Assembly: GCF_041734735.1 (NCBI RefSeq)
Contig: NC_134882.1
Coordinates: forward strand, 25,323,777 to 25,387,776
DNA from: Babylonia areolata
Lineage: Eukaryota > Mollusca > Gastropoda > Neogastropoda > Buccinidae
Reading direction: 5' to 3'
DNA length: 64,000 bases
Shown here: positions 1 through 9,281 of the stretch, one piece after another
How positions within the stretch are numbered: the stretch's first letter is position 1
Layout of the letters: the number at the start of each line of letters is the position of its first letter
Program-made: the position numbers and the translations under genes
Notes under the pieces: model-generated
Seen by the model: only the letters and a program-made list of their open reading frames with translations
Told to the model about the DNA's origin: nothing
Database searches by the model: none

Positions 1-1406
1 GACGGCAAACACCAGAGAAGGTGAAAGTGAACGTTCAGTGGCGGCACCATGTGCAATGTACACACTGCCAGATCTCACGCCAACTCTACCCCTCTTTACT
101 CCCCCCACCCCCCCTCTCTCTCATTCTCCGTCACCTGTTAGGTCAACTGACGAGACGTTGGAGATCTATTGGCGTTTTACTTCGTTGCTCTGTTGTCATT
201 TTCTTGCATCCGACAGTTATATTTGACAATTTTACACGTGAACATTTATATGAAAAATAGAAACTTTCAGAAACAAAAGCATAATCATGTTGTAACTATT
301 GGCCAGAGAATATAAACTCGCCTTGGACGTTCCTTTTCATGCTTCATTTCTTGCTGCTAACAGACTAAGTGGCGCTCTCCCTCTTGAGAAACATCAGATT
401 TGACTGAGCAGTGTTTTGTTAAACGCTATCGTGGAACATAGCAAGACGAAATAAGCAATTTTTAATATTTTCGACAACATGAATTTAACAAAGGAGGACA
501 ATCCACATCGTTTAGTATCTTCATGATCCTGTTCTGGAAAAGTGTGCGCTGACATTTCATTGCAAAATAGGTGGTATATATCGGATTTGTATTTCCAGGC
601 TTAAAGAAAGAAAAAAACGCAAAACATTTACAAAATCACTGTTCCACAATAGTCTGTCACTGTCCTAAAGGCATTGACTTATGATTAATTCTCCTCGTGA
701 TATTTTTAAGTGCTCTTTTGTATGCATTCTAGGTCTGTTTCACCTTGTCTCAAATCAGCAGATATTGCAAAATATGTTTTGTGTGAGTCTTGGTAGTTTG
801 CATCTCTGTACATCACTGCCTGTTTTACAGTGCCTTTTCCTTCTCCGGCAGCACTCTTACGGCCATCATGGCTATCAACTGCGTTGGGTTTATGTGTAGT
901 TCAGGTATCTGTACCCGGACCCCCCCCTTTTTTGTGAGTATGGCATGTGGTATATGTATCAGTCCGCGTGCACCGAAACCTTGAAACTAAAACTGAGGAA
1001 TCTGATCTGATTACTGAAATGCAGCACTGTTGTTGTTCTTTTTGTTCCCAAAAAGGTACTGATGTTATATTTACCGTATAAATGTAAAATTGTCTTTATC
1101 AGTCAAGGAGGGCTACATACCCAGCACAGCTCCATAATAAATAATGACAATCGAGACACAGGCTACTAGTGCATTATCAATAATCAACGATCAATGATGA
1201 ATGATGAAAACTGCACCTTTGATAGTGTATTATATATATCATGATTATTTGGTGTATGTACGGAGATACGTTAACACAGCATATTTTACTTCGGTGCCCC
1301 TTCGTGAATAATACGGCATTATCAAATAACCCTAATTCTGAGGTTGATTTCAATGACAATCATTGCTGATCAGTTGATCACTTTTTGACACAGCATATGT
1401 CTTCAT

Positions 1407-1471
1407 CCCCTCCCCTGGCGCCCATTCCTGAACCCAGCTGGAGTCCAACCACTACCACCGGTGTCATCTCC
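1407..1471 (+). repeat. 65-bp repeat, copy 1
   Basis: These 65 bases are identical, base for base, to 16419-16483 in the same orientation. The copy lies 488 bp outside the left end of the Polinton, and its partner lies 268 bp outside the right end. The sequence contains CCCATTCCTGAACCCAGCTG. It is probably a piece of a dispersed repeat. Confidence 0.85.
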
Positions 1472-1842
1472 CACTCAAACAGTTTTGTTGCCACTAAACA
1501 AATTCATTTGCTAATTAACTGGCTGATAAAGAACCAGAATCTGACGATTATTTGATATTTTCTTTTGAAAATGGGTTGTGAATGGACTGAAGACTTTTAA
1601 GCACTGGTTTTTTTTCTTTCAAACCTCTTGTCCTTTGAAAATGACAGTTGCTGCAAGATGTGTCCAAAACAACATACGTGCAAAGAAGTCAAACTAAAAG
1701 AAAGAAAACTGTGCAAACATCATCAGACAACATACAATTGGACAGTAACACGGGAAACAAACAGCAGCATTGTGTCCCCAACGATCTTGCCAAACAAATG
1801 TGTTGATTGTGAAACCAACGTGACTGCAAAACATGAACGGGG

Positions 1843-1920
1843 AGAGGGGGATATTGCGCAGATACAGAGAGGGTGGGCGGGGGTGGGGGATGTGTGTGTG
1901 GGGGGGGAGGGGGGGGGGAC
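1843..1920 (+). other. G-rich tract, G-quadruplex candidate
   Basis: The + strand is almost only G with T and A spacers and holds many G runs of three to nine. It ends about 40 bp before the Polinton insertion site. A four-stranded fold is inferred from composition only. Confidence 0.5.
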
Positions 1921-1952
1921 AGAGCGCTCAACGAGGTGGCCGAACAAAAGCG

Positions 1953-1958
1953 CGCTCA
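1953..1958. repeat. left target-site duplication (CGCTCA)
   Basis: The six bases before the left inverted repeat are CGCTCA, the same as the six bases after the right inverted repeat. Six-base duplications are the known product of Polinton integrases. Confidence 0.93.
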
Positions 1959-2114
1959 AGTAGTATGAGGGATGTGGGTTCTATATGTAACGGTTTTAAG
2001 CGCCCATAAGGCGCAACAACACCTTAAACCATAAAAACGAAAAACCCGCGCGATCCGGATTTAAGCGCCCATAAGGCGCAACAACGCCTTAAACCATAAA
2101 AACGAAAAACCCGC
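1959..2114 (+). repeat. Polinton left terminal inverted repeat
   Basis: It matches the reverse complement of 15996-16151 with about three differences. Inside it a 65-bp unit is repeated directly, with starts at 1996 and 2061. Each unit holds a short hairpin (AAGGCG with CGCCTT around a CAACAA-type loop). It begins with AGT, usual for Polintons. Confidence 0.93.
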
Positions 2115-2248
2115 GCGATCGGCTTAAAAGGGTGTATGGAGAGCCAAATCACTAGATAAAAAAATGATGGTTAAATATGTGTATGGAGAGCCAAATGGTC
2201 ATGGGGGTTCTGGTTCATAAGAGAGGAGGTATCAAGTGGGTCAACCGT

Positions 2249-2794
2249 TCACATATGAACGTTTGACCTAGTTAGCTTTTTGGATGGTTTACCATCTTGA
2301 ATATCAAATAGATTTTTCTTTCCGTTAAACAACTGAGTTTTGTGTTTCGATTTTATGTCTGTTTTCATTGCATTGAATTTTTCAACTTCAGCCAGAATGA
2401 GACTAAATTCTTCATCGCTTATTTTATCATCTTCTAATGCTTTTGAAATAAGATCATTTATAGTGTTCAGTTTTGACTCGGCCAACACGCGAATCTCGTT
2501 GTGCTTCATAGCTTGTGACATTAATTTTTTATGAATAAATTTACAAGTTAAACCAACCACACCAAGGAGACCAGCTCCCACTTCTATTCCAATAGCTACG
2601 GGAGCAGCGGCGACACTCAACAGTAATCCAACACCCGATGCCCCAAGGGCGAGACTAAGAGTCGTCAGCGTTGTATCCGCGGCTGTAGCGATATTTACAC
2701 CGCGTTTATATTTTTTATAAAATAAAGTTCTTTCATCACGCTCCTTTTCGAGGTTGTTTTTTATATTCGATATCTCTCGTAGGCGAAACTCCAT
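2249..2794 (-). CDS. Polinton-associated membrane protein, unassigned
   Basis: A protein of 181 residues. Residues 41-82 are a long glycine- and alanine-rich hydrophobic segment, enough for one or two membrane passes. A helical, charged C-terminal half follows, containing RVLAESKLNTINDLISKAL. From memory this layout is common among hypothetical proteins of marine-invertebrate Polintons, but I know no function. It is the first gene inside the left inverted repeat and shares its direction with the next three. A TATAGAA motif ends two bases before the ATG. A membrane or entry-related role is possible but is only inference. Confidence 0.6.
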   Translation of the reverse strand: MEFRLREISNIKNNLEKERDERTLFYKKYKRGVNIATAADTTLTTLSLALGASGVGLLLSVAAAPVAIGIEVGAGLLGVVGLTCKFIHKKLMSQAMKHNEIRVLAESKLNTINDLISKALEDDKISDEEFSLILAEVEKFNAMKTDIKSKHKTQLFNGKKNLFDIQDGKPSKKLTRSNVHM

Positions 2795-2796
2795 TA

Positions 2797-2803
2797 TTCT
2801 ATA
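2797..2803 (-). promoter_or_regulatory. TATAGAA start-proximal motif, first of six
   Basis: Read on the minus strand this is TATAGAA, ending two bases before the ATG at 2794. The same seven bases precede other starts in the element: 4086-4092 (minus, gene at 4067), 8636-8642 (plus, ATPase at 8644), 14415-14421 (minus, polymerase region), 15357-15363 (minus, gene at 15340) and 15780-15786 (minus, gene at 15776). It may be a TATA-like or initiator element shared by the element's genes. Confidence 0.45.
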
Positions 2804-2820
2804 GTAATCATTTTTTGTTT

Positions 2821-3624
2821 TTAAATTATGGTAACAGGATGAGGAGAGTAGCGCAGTCTTTTAAGCTGAAGAGGTCCGATGTGAATAAAGTCGAGAGATA
2901 TTTTATCTAACGATGGACGTTTGATGACACCTTCGAGCGAGAATTCTATAGAGGGATCGGGTTGATCAGATGGGCCAACCACTGGAATTTTGATGGTAAT
3001 TCTCAAGAGTTTATTTTTAAGATTTCCAGGCCATTTTATCTGCAACCCTTTTAAAACTTCTACAAAATCATCTGGCACCCCACTAAGGAGTATATCTAAA
3101 ACGATAGTTGACCCCTGAATAGGCGGCTCAAAATCAAACTCTTTAATTAACCGCAGTGTACCAGTCTTTTTACCTTTCATACCAATAACATATCCAAAGT
3201 CGTCGCTGTTAACGACGATTAGATCTTTACGCGTATGATAGGAAGCCAACAGTTTACCACTATTTTGTATTTTTTGTAGAGCATGATTTCTTCCAATACT
3301 AACATAGGGTTGTTTTATTTCAAAATCTAAATCCCAGTTATCCACCGGATAAGGTACCCACGTATCATCGTCGGAAAGAACAAGATGATGTGGTTTGTTC
3401 ACAACAACACCGTCAACGTTCACGTCTGCAAGTTCGCTGAATTTGTTGCCACCACCATTACTCGTTATTTCTTTTCTTTTGTACGTTCCTTCAGAAAGTT
3501 GGAAGGCGTACAACTGATTTTCTATTCCCAACACATCAAATCCGTCTGTATCTCCGAGATCAACCAAACCGAGCGTAGTGCAGGGTTTGATATTATGTGT
3601 TCCTGGCCCTCCAGGATCAACCAT
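2821..3624 (-). CDS. unassigned Polinton protein, paralogue of the next gene
   Basis: A protein of 267 residues that I do not recognise. It is rich in beta-type sequence, with no membrane segment and no catalytic motif. Its C-terminal third shares a pattern with the 137-residue protein encoded at 3654-4067: PDDF-x-EV, IKWP-x-NL, LRITI, then IEFSLEG. The two genes are adjacent on the same strand, so a tandem duplication is likely. Position between a membrane protein and a candidate particle protein suggests a structural or accessory role. That is inference from context only. Confidence 0.55.
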   Translation of the reverse strand: MVDPGGPGTHNIKPCTTLGLVDLGDTDGFDVLGIENQLYAFQLSEGTYKRKEITSNGGGNKFSELADVNVDGVVVNKPHHLVLSDDDTWVPYPVDNWDLDFEIKQPYVSIGRNHALQKIQNSGKLLASYHTRKDLIVVNSDDFGYVIGMKGKKTGTLRLIKEFDFEPPIQGSTIVLDILLSGVPDDFVEVLKGLQIKWPGNLKNKLLRITIKIPVVGPSDQPDPSIEFSLEGVIKRPSLDKISLDFIHIGPLQLKRLRYSPHPVTII

Positions 3625-3653
3625 TTCTAATATTTATAGTATATTCTAAATAT

Positions 3654-4067
3654 TCAAATTGGTGCAACGTAGTCTTCTAAAGGAAATATTTTGAGGAAGA
3701 CGGAGGTGGATCCAAAAACTGCTTTCTGTTTTGTGGCAATACCTTCAAGCGAGAATTCTATATGACTACCCTGTGGTATAATATCATAGGGCATATCATC
3801 TTGTTTTTCAATGGTGATTCTCAGGGGTTGATTTGCAAGATTTTTGGGCCATTTAATGTAAAACCATTCAAAAACTTCTGCAAAATCATCAGGCTCTTCA
3901 CCGAGAATTACATCATAAATAATACGGAAACGGAAGCCCCACAAACTATCTAGCTCATAAAAATCTATTCTAAATGCAGATTGAACCTTCGAGCGTTTCT
4001 TAAGCACATAACACCTCTTCTGGTATATTACTAAATTTACATCCAACGCTCTTAAATCAACGAACAT
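3654..4067 (-). CDS. unassigned Polinton protein, short paralogue
   Basis: A protein of 137 residues that corresponds to the C-terminal part of the protein at 2821-3624: both carry PDDF-x-EV, IKWP-x-NL, LRITIE/K and IEFSLEG in the same order and spacing. The start is supported by a TATAGAA motif about 20 bases upstream. No enzyme motif is visible. The shared block is probably a small beta domain, and the longer neighbour adds a unique N-terminus of about 150 residues. Function unknown. Confidence 0.55.
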   Translation of the reverse strand: MFVDLRALDVNLVIYQKRCYVLKKRSKVQSAFRIDFYELDSLWGFRFRIIYDVILGEEPDDFAEVFEWFYIKWPKNLANQPLRITIEKQDDMPYDIIPQGSHIEFSLEGIATKQKAVFGSTSVFLKIFPLEDYVAPI

Positions 4068-4132
4068 CCAGCCACTGTTTTTTTATTCTATAATTATTAT
4101 TTTCTTCTTTGGTAATGTAAGGTGATTCAATT

Positions 4133-4744
4133 TTAAAATCTATTATCCACTTGTCGAGGGGTTTTAGCTGCCATGTACCGTGGTAAATCTCCGTGAGAAA
4201 GTCTTTTGTATTGGGGTGATGTCAACGTGGTTGTTCGACCACCCCCGCATCTTTCATTTTCTACTGGGATTGATTGTAACAACGTAGAAGGCAATCCGTT
4301 ATAGAAATTATCGGTGGTACTAATTTGAGAGAGGTGAATGTAAAGTGCTTTATGTATCGCGAGCCGTGGATGCCTGTTTCCTATCACCATTATTCCCGGC
4401 GCGATGAGTTTTTTGGGGAACCCCAGAGTATGTGCAAGACGCTCAGAAAGTTCAATCGATTTGGTGCTCTTTATTCTCAGATAGCCACTCGGAGCGTGCA
4501 AGTCTAACTCTGCACCGTGGGGGGTGAACACTTCTTTATTCAATTCACACACATTATAATAACCATCTGGGATTATTATCTTACGATCGGTAGTAGTAAA
4601 GAAATTGTTTCGGAGCTCATCACTGATATTTTTCCAGTTGGGATAATAAGTTATTTCACGCAGCGCGATTTCTAGTCTTCCACTTTGATTAGGTATGCAC
4701 CGCGGTAATTCGTCTTTTTGAATATCGGTTGTTATTATATACAT
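4133..4744 (-). CDS. candidate Polinton virion-associated protein
   Basis: About 200 residues. The conserved-looking core reads RLEIALREITYYPNW, then IPDGYYN, then an LGF-containing segment. From memory this order (the host-side edge of a sheet followed by 'P-GYY-n' and 'LGF') recurs in conserved hypothetical proteins next to capsid genes in invertebrate Polintons and adintovirus-like elements. A penton or minor-capsid role has been suggested for proteins in this position. I cannot confirm the fold. It is divergent from the plus-strand gene at 4749, so 4735-4760 must act as a two-way start region. Confidence 0.5.
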   Translation of the reverse strand: MYIITTDIQKDELPRCIPNQSGRLEIALREITYYPNWKNISDELRNNFFTTTDRKIIIPDGYYNVCELNKEVFTPHGAELDLHAPSGYLRIKSTKSIELSERLAHTLGFPKKLIAPGIMVIGNRHPRLAIHKALYIHLSQISTTDNFYNGLPSTLLQSIPVENERCGGGRTTTLTSPQYKRLSHGDLPRYMAAKTPRQVDNRF

Positions 4745-4748
4745 AGCT

Positions 4749-5681
4749 ATGAATAAGAAAATTTACAGCTTCAACAAGGACGCGTCCTATACAACCGGGT
4801 ATAAAGAAAAAAGAATAAGTTGTACGCAAATGATCTACGTGAACAGCGAATATTCTTTTACCGCCAAGTTTCCCGATGTTTTTCAGTCTTATGCGAACCC
4901 CACTATGACTGGGGATATTCGCGCGATGAATGCAGCCTGGCTTGCGTGGAGAAACAACCCGATAGTGTGGTGGCAGAATCAAATCAATTTTGTGGTATGG
5001 TGCGCGACCGCCGGGTGTGGAGTAACGGAAGAACATTTTCAAGCTTCTGATCCGTTTATTCGAGCCGTGTATAGGTTTCATTTTTACTATCAGATTCGGA
5101 GGTTATTGGACGAGTTAAAAATCCCGCTACCCACCGACCAAGCATTTAACATGTATAATAATCCGTTTGATAAAGCAGTTTATCAGCGTTTGTGTGCCGA
5201 ATTTGGGCAGAGGGATTGGAGACAGAAAATAGAAAAGCATGGCTTTGGTTTGGGAGAATTTATTCAGGCTGAGACCCCCGGTGGGGCTGCACGACAGGCA
5301 ATGAGAAACAGAGGAGAGGGACCTGTGTTCTTTAGCCCCCACGATACAATCAGACATACGGTGGACATCACCCGGGCTTGGACAACATTTATTCCTGATA
5401 AGGGGTTGGGTTTTACACATGCGGGGATAGTTCGTCTCAACGATAGCATTCGCACTTATGTGTGGCCTCTAATAGGGTCACAAGCGCAAACGCGCACGAG
5501 TATAACAACAAAAGGAACTGGATTTGATGCGCAAAAACAATTTTTAGCCAATGTTGAAGATGCGATTAATGCCCCCGAAAACCTACAAACGGCGATAAAA
5601 AAAATACCAGGACGTTCTCCAGTACGCGAGATCCGAAGTAAACTTTGCATTTGGTGTTGGCCTTTATATGGCCCCATCTGA
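4749..5681 (+). CDS. unassigned Polinton protein, tryptophan-rich
   Basis: About 310 residues. The N-terminal third is rich in aromatic residues (AWLAWRNNP, IVWWQNQINFVVW); no membrane segment is obvious. The middle holds EFIQAETPGGAARQAMRN and the sequence then becomes polar. I do not recognise a domain. The gene starts almost back to back with the minus-strand gene ending the left block, so the two may share a promoter. Size and position suggest a particle or accessory protein, without proof. Confidence 0.5.
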   Translation: MNKKIYSFNKDASYTTGYKEKRISCTQMIYVNSEYSFTAKFPDVFQSYANPTMTGDIRAMNAAWLAWRNNPIVWWQNQINFVVWCATAGCGVTEEHFQASDPFIRAVYRFHFYYQIRRLLDELKIPLPTDQAFNMYNNPFDKAVYQRLCAEFGQRDWRQKIEKHGFGLGEFIQAETPGGAARQAMRNRGEGPVFFSPHDTIRHTVDITRAWTTFIPDKGLGFTHAGIVRLNDSIRTYVWPLIGSQAQTRTSITTKGTGFDAQKQFLANVEDAINAPENLQTAIKKIPGRSPVREIRSKLCIWCWPLYGPI

Positions 5682-6303
5682 TATGGCATTGAGGGTTGGT
5701 ACACACATTAATTATAATAATAAAATTGTCATTGCGACAGAAGAACAGAATATTGGTGTTAATGATGGATTAAACGAACTACCACACATTGTACCACCTA
5801 CCAAGAGTGTTTCACCCCAGAGTGTTCCACCACCCAATACCCAAAGTGTTCCACCAAATGTACATGCATACTATTTTGTTGCCCCATCAGGAAAAGCTCT
5901 TCAATGGTCTAGAGGTCACTGGGCTCTTGTGCCACCTTCTGATGCAGACTTGGCAATGCTTGATGCGAGTAATACGGTGCTCGATTATAAATCACACAAG
6001 CCTTTGACAACACCGAGGACAGGAGCGGGTGAAACGAGAGTTTTGTTAGGCATTCGTGGGTGGTGCACTCTTACCTATAGAAATTAAAAAATAATACAAA
6101 CATCTCAACCAGGATTTGCAATAGCTACCGGTGCTGGTAATAGACCCTTTCTGTATGGTGCAGGTTCTTTGGATAACAAATTTAAACTCAAACCAGCGAA
6201 AGTATCGTACGAAGAAGAGCCAACAACTCACAAAGACTATAAAGTCGCTCTTACTTTAGGATTGATAGGTCTAGGTGGTATTTACTTTCTCTTCTTTAAA
6301 TAA
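5668..6303 (+). CDS. unassigned Polinton region, proline-rich with hydrophobic end
   Basis: This interval continues the plus-strand block. It has a repeated SVPP/SVSP-type proline segment near 5800-5860, a tryptophan-containing stretch (WSRGHWALVPP) and, near 6230-6300, a hydrophobic end of about 20 residues that could anchor in a membrane. It meets the convergent minus-strand gene at 6282. No family recognised. Whether it forms one protein with the preceding part is not decided here. Confidence 0.4.
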
Positions 6304-7406
6304 TCAAACAGGAGGAGGCCAGCACCGAGCACGAGTGCCCACAGGTTGTTGGCTAACCACCCAACCGCTTTACCCAACGTGCTTAATAACCACGAAACAA
6401 TAGCCCCAATGACTCCTGGGAGGGCATCAATCGCCTTTAAACCTAATTTTTTAAGTAATTCTCCCAAATCTTTAAGTCTTTTTCTTATCCAGTTGTCATC
6501 TTTTTTACCCGACGGCGGCGCCCGTGGAGTGCCCCCTCCACCCGTGACGGCCAAAACGATAGTGCTGATAATCATACCAAAGGCAGTAATAATGGAAACG
6601 ATAGTAATGCCTTGTTCTCTAAAAAGCGTTCGAATACGTTCCGCTAGTGTTGTGTCCTCCTCAAGAATTCTGCGTATCGTTTCACGCATTCTGCTGATTT
6701 GAGATCGCAGCGCTTCTTTGTGTGTTGATATCGCTTCTAGTCGTGCAGCACGCTCGATGTTTAGATTGTCTAATTGTAAACGCAAGGGTTTGATTTCGCT
6801 TTCATGTTTATCAGCTAGTTCCGCAGACTGAATTCTTATTTTTAAAGTTGACATTTCTTCATCCAGGTGAGAGAGTTTTGAGAGGTTGTCAGAAAGATTA
6901 CCGCGCTGTCTTTGCATGGCTTTGTCTAAACCTTTGAGTTCACGAATATAACCACCCAGTTCATCGGTGCCATCCAGGGGAGGATCATCTATAGTTTTAA
7001 GTACTTCATCAATTGTATTTGGCGAGAAATCATCCATCTCAATTTCTTCGCCCAGTTTGGTTTCAACCTTTTGGAGAGCCGCGACCATTTGGGGTTTTAA
7101 GTTTTTCCTCCTCCAGTCTACAAAACCAAGTTCCTCGCAAATAATATTTGCTCCACCAGGTTTTCCCGCTAGTGTTGAAAGTGCTAGGGGTTGTTTCGTG
7201 CAGACGTTAATGATATTAAAATCTGGATTATTTTTTAATCGTAGTGTACCTCTACTATCAAGTTCAAAATTGGCATAATTTCGCCCAACATCGGGCTCTT
7301 GTCCAAATGCATCATAGTAATCATCAACCGCGCTCTTTAATAATTCTGTTTGCAAGGAACCAGATTCTATTATTGACTCACCACCTTCTGCGAACCCTTC
7401 CGCCAT
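6282..7406 (-). CDS. Polinton coiled-coil membrane protein
   Basis: A protein of 374 residues from the ATG at 7406; an upstream extension to 7514 lacks a good start. The layout is an acidic N-terminus, a long coiled coil at about residues 150-265, a hydrophobic helix at about 267-288 (GITIVSIITAFGMIISTIVL), a glycine/proline linker, a basic stretch and a second hydrophobic region at about 325-370. From memory, proteins with exactly this order and a GGGG-linker are frequent in coral, mussel and snail genomes inside Polintons. The function is unknown; a membrane-remodelling or fusion-like role is only speculation. The gene is divergent from the capsid region. Confidence 0.65.
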   Translation of the reverse strand: MAEGFAEGGESIIESGSLQTELLKSAVDDYYDAFGQEPDVGRNYANFELDSRGTLRLKNNPDFNIINVCTKQPLALSTLAGKPGGANIICEELGFVDWRRKNLKPQMVAALQKVETKLGEEIEMDDFSPNTIDEVLKTIDDPPLDGTDELGGYIRELKGLDKAMQRQRGNLSDNLSKLSHLDEEMSTLKIRIQSAELADKHESEIKPLRLQLDNLNIERAARLEAISTHKEALRSQISRMRETIRRILEEDTTLAERIRTLFREQGITIVSIITAFGMIISTIVLAVTGGGGTPRAPPSGKKDDNWIRKRLKDLGELLKKLGLKAIDALPGVIGAIVSWLLSTLGKAVGWLANNLWALVLGAGLLLFDYLKKRK

Positions 7407-7454
7407 ATTAAACTTATAATATAAAGTTTCATTATATCTATATAAAACAAAAAA

Positions 7455-8672
7455 ATGAGTGGAAGAAAGCTTAATCCAATGAGAAGTTTGCGGGAGCCGC
7501 GTGATTACTAACAATCTGTCAACTATCGATCAGAATCAACAACTTCTTGTACGCTTTCCTAATTTAGGTGTTGACGATGTGATCGTTCCGCGGAGTGTTC
7601 GACTAGCATTCAAAATTTCTTTGACTTCTACAACAGATGTGAACAGAACACTCGTTGATAATATTGGTAGAGCCATAGTACGTAAAACAACCATTCGCAT
7701 TTCCGGTAATGAAATCATGAGCGTTGAAGATAGTGATGTATTTTATAATTATGGAGATCTTTGGCGAACTCGACAAGAACGAAGAAACGCCGTTTATCAA
7801 GGTATTGACTTAACTACACACCGTAATGTGACACGATTGCGTATTAACGCGGATAATAAAGATGCCTCTATCGTTAGAGATGCCGCCATTGCGGAGGCTT
7901 ATGGTAATCGATTTTGTATTCCGCTTGATTTCGAATTGCTAGAATCTCATGCACCATTTTATCAGAGTGCTCTCGGCGATCGCCTGAGTATGAACTTACC
8001 TTTAACGCTTATAACAAGGTTATCCGCAGCACAGACCCGGATGCATCCTATACGATAGAAGGGATTAGTCTCGAGTTTGAGAAAGTCACACAACCCGAAC
8101 TTGCGAGACAGATAGCCGGTTATTATTCGGGTAGGCTCGCTATTTTATGTGATAGAATACTACGACATCGTAAAATTCCTCTGGACAAATCTGACACACT
8201 CTGGAATATTAATCTCAACATGCCGGCAAAAAGTATGAAGGGGGTACTGCTGTTGTTTGATGAGTATTACAATCCTAAGATCAATAAGGTTCAAGTGACG
8301 ATCGAAGGTGTGCCCAATCAACTGTTTAGTCAAGGTATGCGTTCCTATCAACAATGGGATGAAATCAGAAAGTTTTTCGGAACGCAAAAACGCGACCCCG
8401 AAGTAGACAAAGTGGTAAAAGATTTAGAACTAGCGGATGTCACAGTCGGCGAATATTTCACGAATAATTATGCTCTTTGGTTGGATATGGGCACCACAGA
8501 TGATAATTCTCTTCACGGGAGTGGACGTCGTATCGAAAATGCGTCTGAAGGCATTACGATTCAGATTCAGAAAAAAGCTGAAACGGCAGAACCGCTAAAT
8601 GCGTATGTATTTGTAATTATGGATGGACAATTAAATATAGAAGATGGAAGATTTGTCGAGGCTGTTTACTAA
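7455..8672 (+). pseudogene. Polinton major capsid protein region (fossil)
   Basis: This region encodes sequence that I match from memory to the major capsid protein of invertebrate Polintons (double jelly-roll type). Early landmarks are LLVRFPNLGVDDVIVP and RLAFKISL. Later landmarks are ELARQIAGYYSGRLAIL, HRKIPLDKSDTLWNINL and SMKGVLLLFD. The total length, about 400 codons, suits the family. It is directly followed by the packaging ATPase, with which it overlaps by 29 bases; capsid plus ATPase adjacency is typical. Treated as a fossil. Other identities are unlikely given the neighbouring ATPase. Confidence 0.7.
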
Positions 8673-9258
8673 AGAAGCACATTCCGCAATTATTTGCGGG
8701 CAAACTGGGTGCGGTAAGACTGAATTTATTTTAGATTTATTACAAACGACATATCGTGGTGTGTTCGAGAATATTGTAATTCTGTGCCCTACTCTCGAAT
8801 ATAATAAAGCCTATCGATCCCGAGTGTGGGTAAGAAAGGACCGCGGGGTATACACCGTTAATCCCGGTGATAAACTTCACGAATGGCTTGGGCTGTTTTT
8901 TGAAATATTTGCCGGGGAGCCAACGTTGTACATCATCGATGACTGTAGTGACTTAAAGGCTCTTACTCAAAAGAAGCAAATGTTGAGTAAACTCGCATTT
9001 TCTGGAAGACACGCGAAACAGTCTGTGTGGGTGTTGACTCAGAAATACAACTCGGTTCTTACTGACCTTCGCGAACAAACAAAATGGGTGGCTTTATTTC
9101 ACTGTAAGGATAGGGACTCGTTTGATGAGTGTTTAAGAGAAAACGATGTCATTCCAACACAAAATGAACGTAAAGAGGTTAGGAAATCATTGGCAAATAC
9201 CAAACACTCCAAGTTGATATTAAAAACTGATCAACCAGTTGCATATAAAATTTGCTAG
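8644..9258 (+). CDS. DNA-packaging ATPase (A32-like)
   Basis: A protein of 204 residues. The P-loop GQTGCGKT lies at residues 19-26 and a Walker B motif LYIIDD at 95-100, followed by SGRHAKQSVWVLTQ, which fits the sensor region of the FtsK/HerA-type packaging ATPases of Polintons and large DNA viruses. The family pumps genomes into capsids. Length is normal for Polinton versions. The ATG overlaps the end of the capsid region, and TATAGAA sits one base upstream of it. The gene looks whole. Confidence 0.85.
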   Translation: MEDLSRLFTKEAHSAIICGQTGCGKTEFILDLLQTTYRGVFENIVILCPTLEYNKAYRSRVWVRKDRGVYTVNPGDKLHEWLGLFFEIFAGEPTLYIIDDCSDLKALTQKKQMLSKLAFSGRHAKQSVWVLTQKYNSVLTDLREQTKWVALFHCKDRDSFDECLRENDVIPTQNERKEVRKSLANTKHSKLILKTDQPVAYKIC

Positions 9259-9281
9259 TAATAATCAACAGCTGTTTAACA

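Larger units (their letters stand above)
1..1958. other. gene-free left flank of the Polinton
   Basis: I see no coding region here. Open stretches are under about 115 codons, show no recognisable motif and overlap in several frames. The interval is ordinary AT-rich DNA with a short pyrimidine tract near 85-125, one 65-bp repeat shared with the other side of the Polinton, and a G-rich tract just before the insertion site. Confidence 0.6.
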
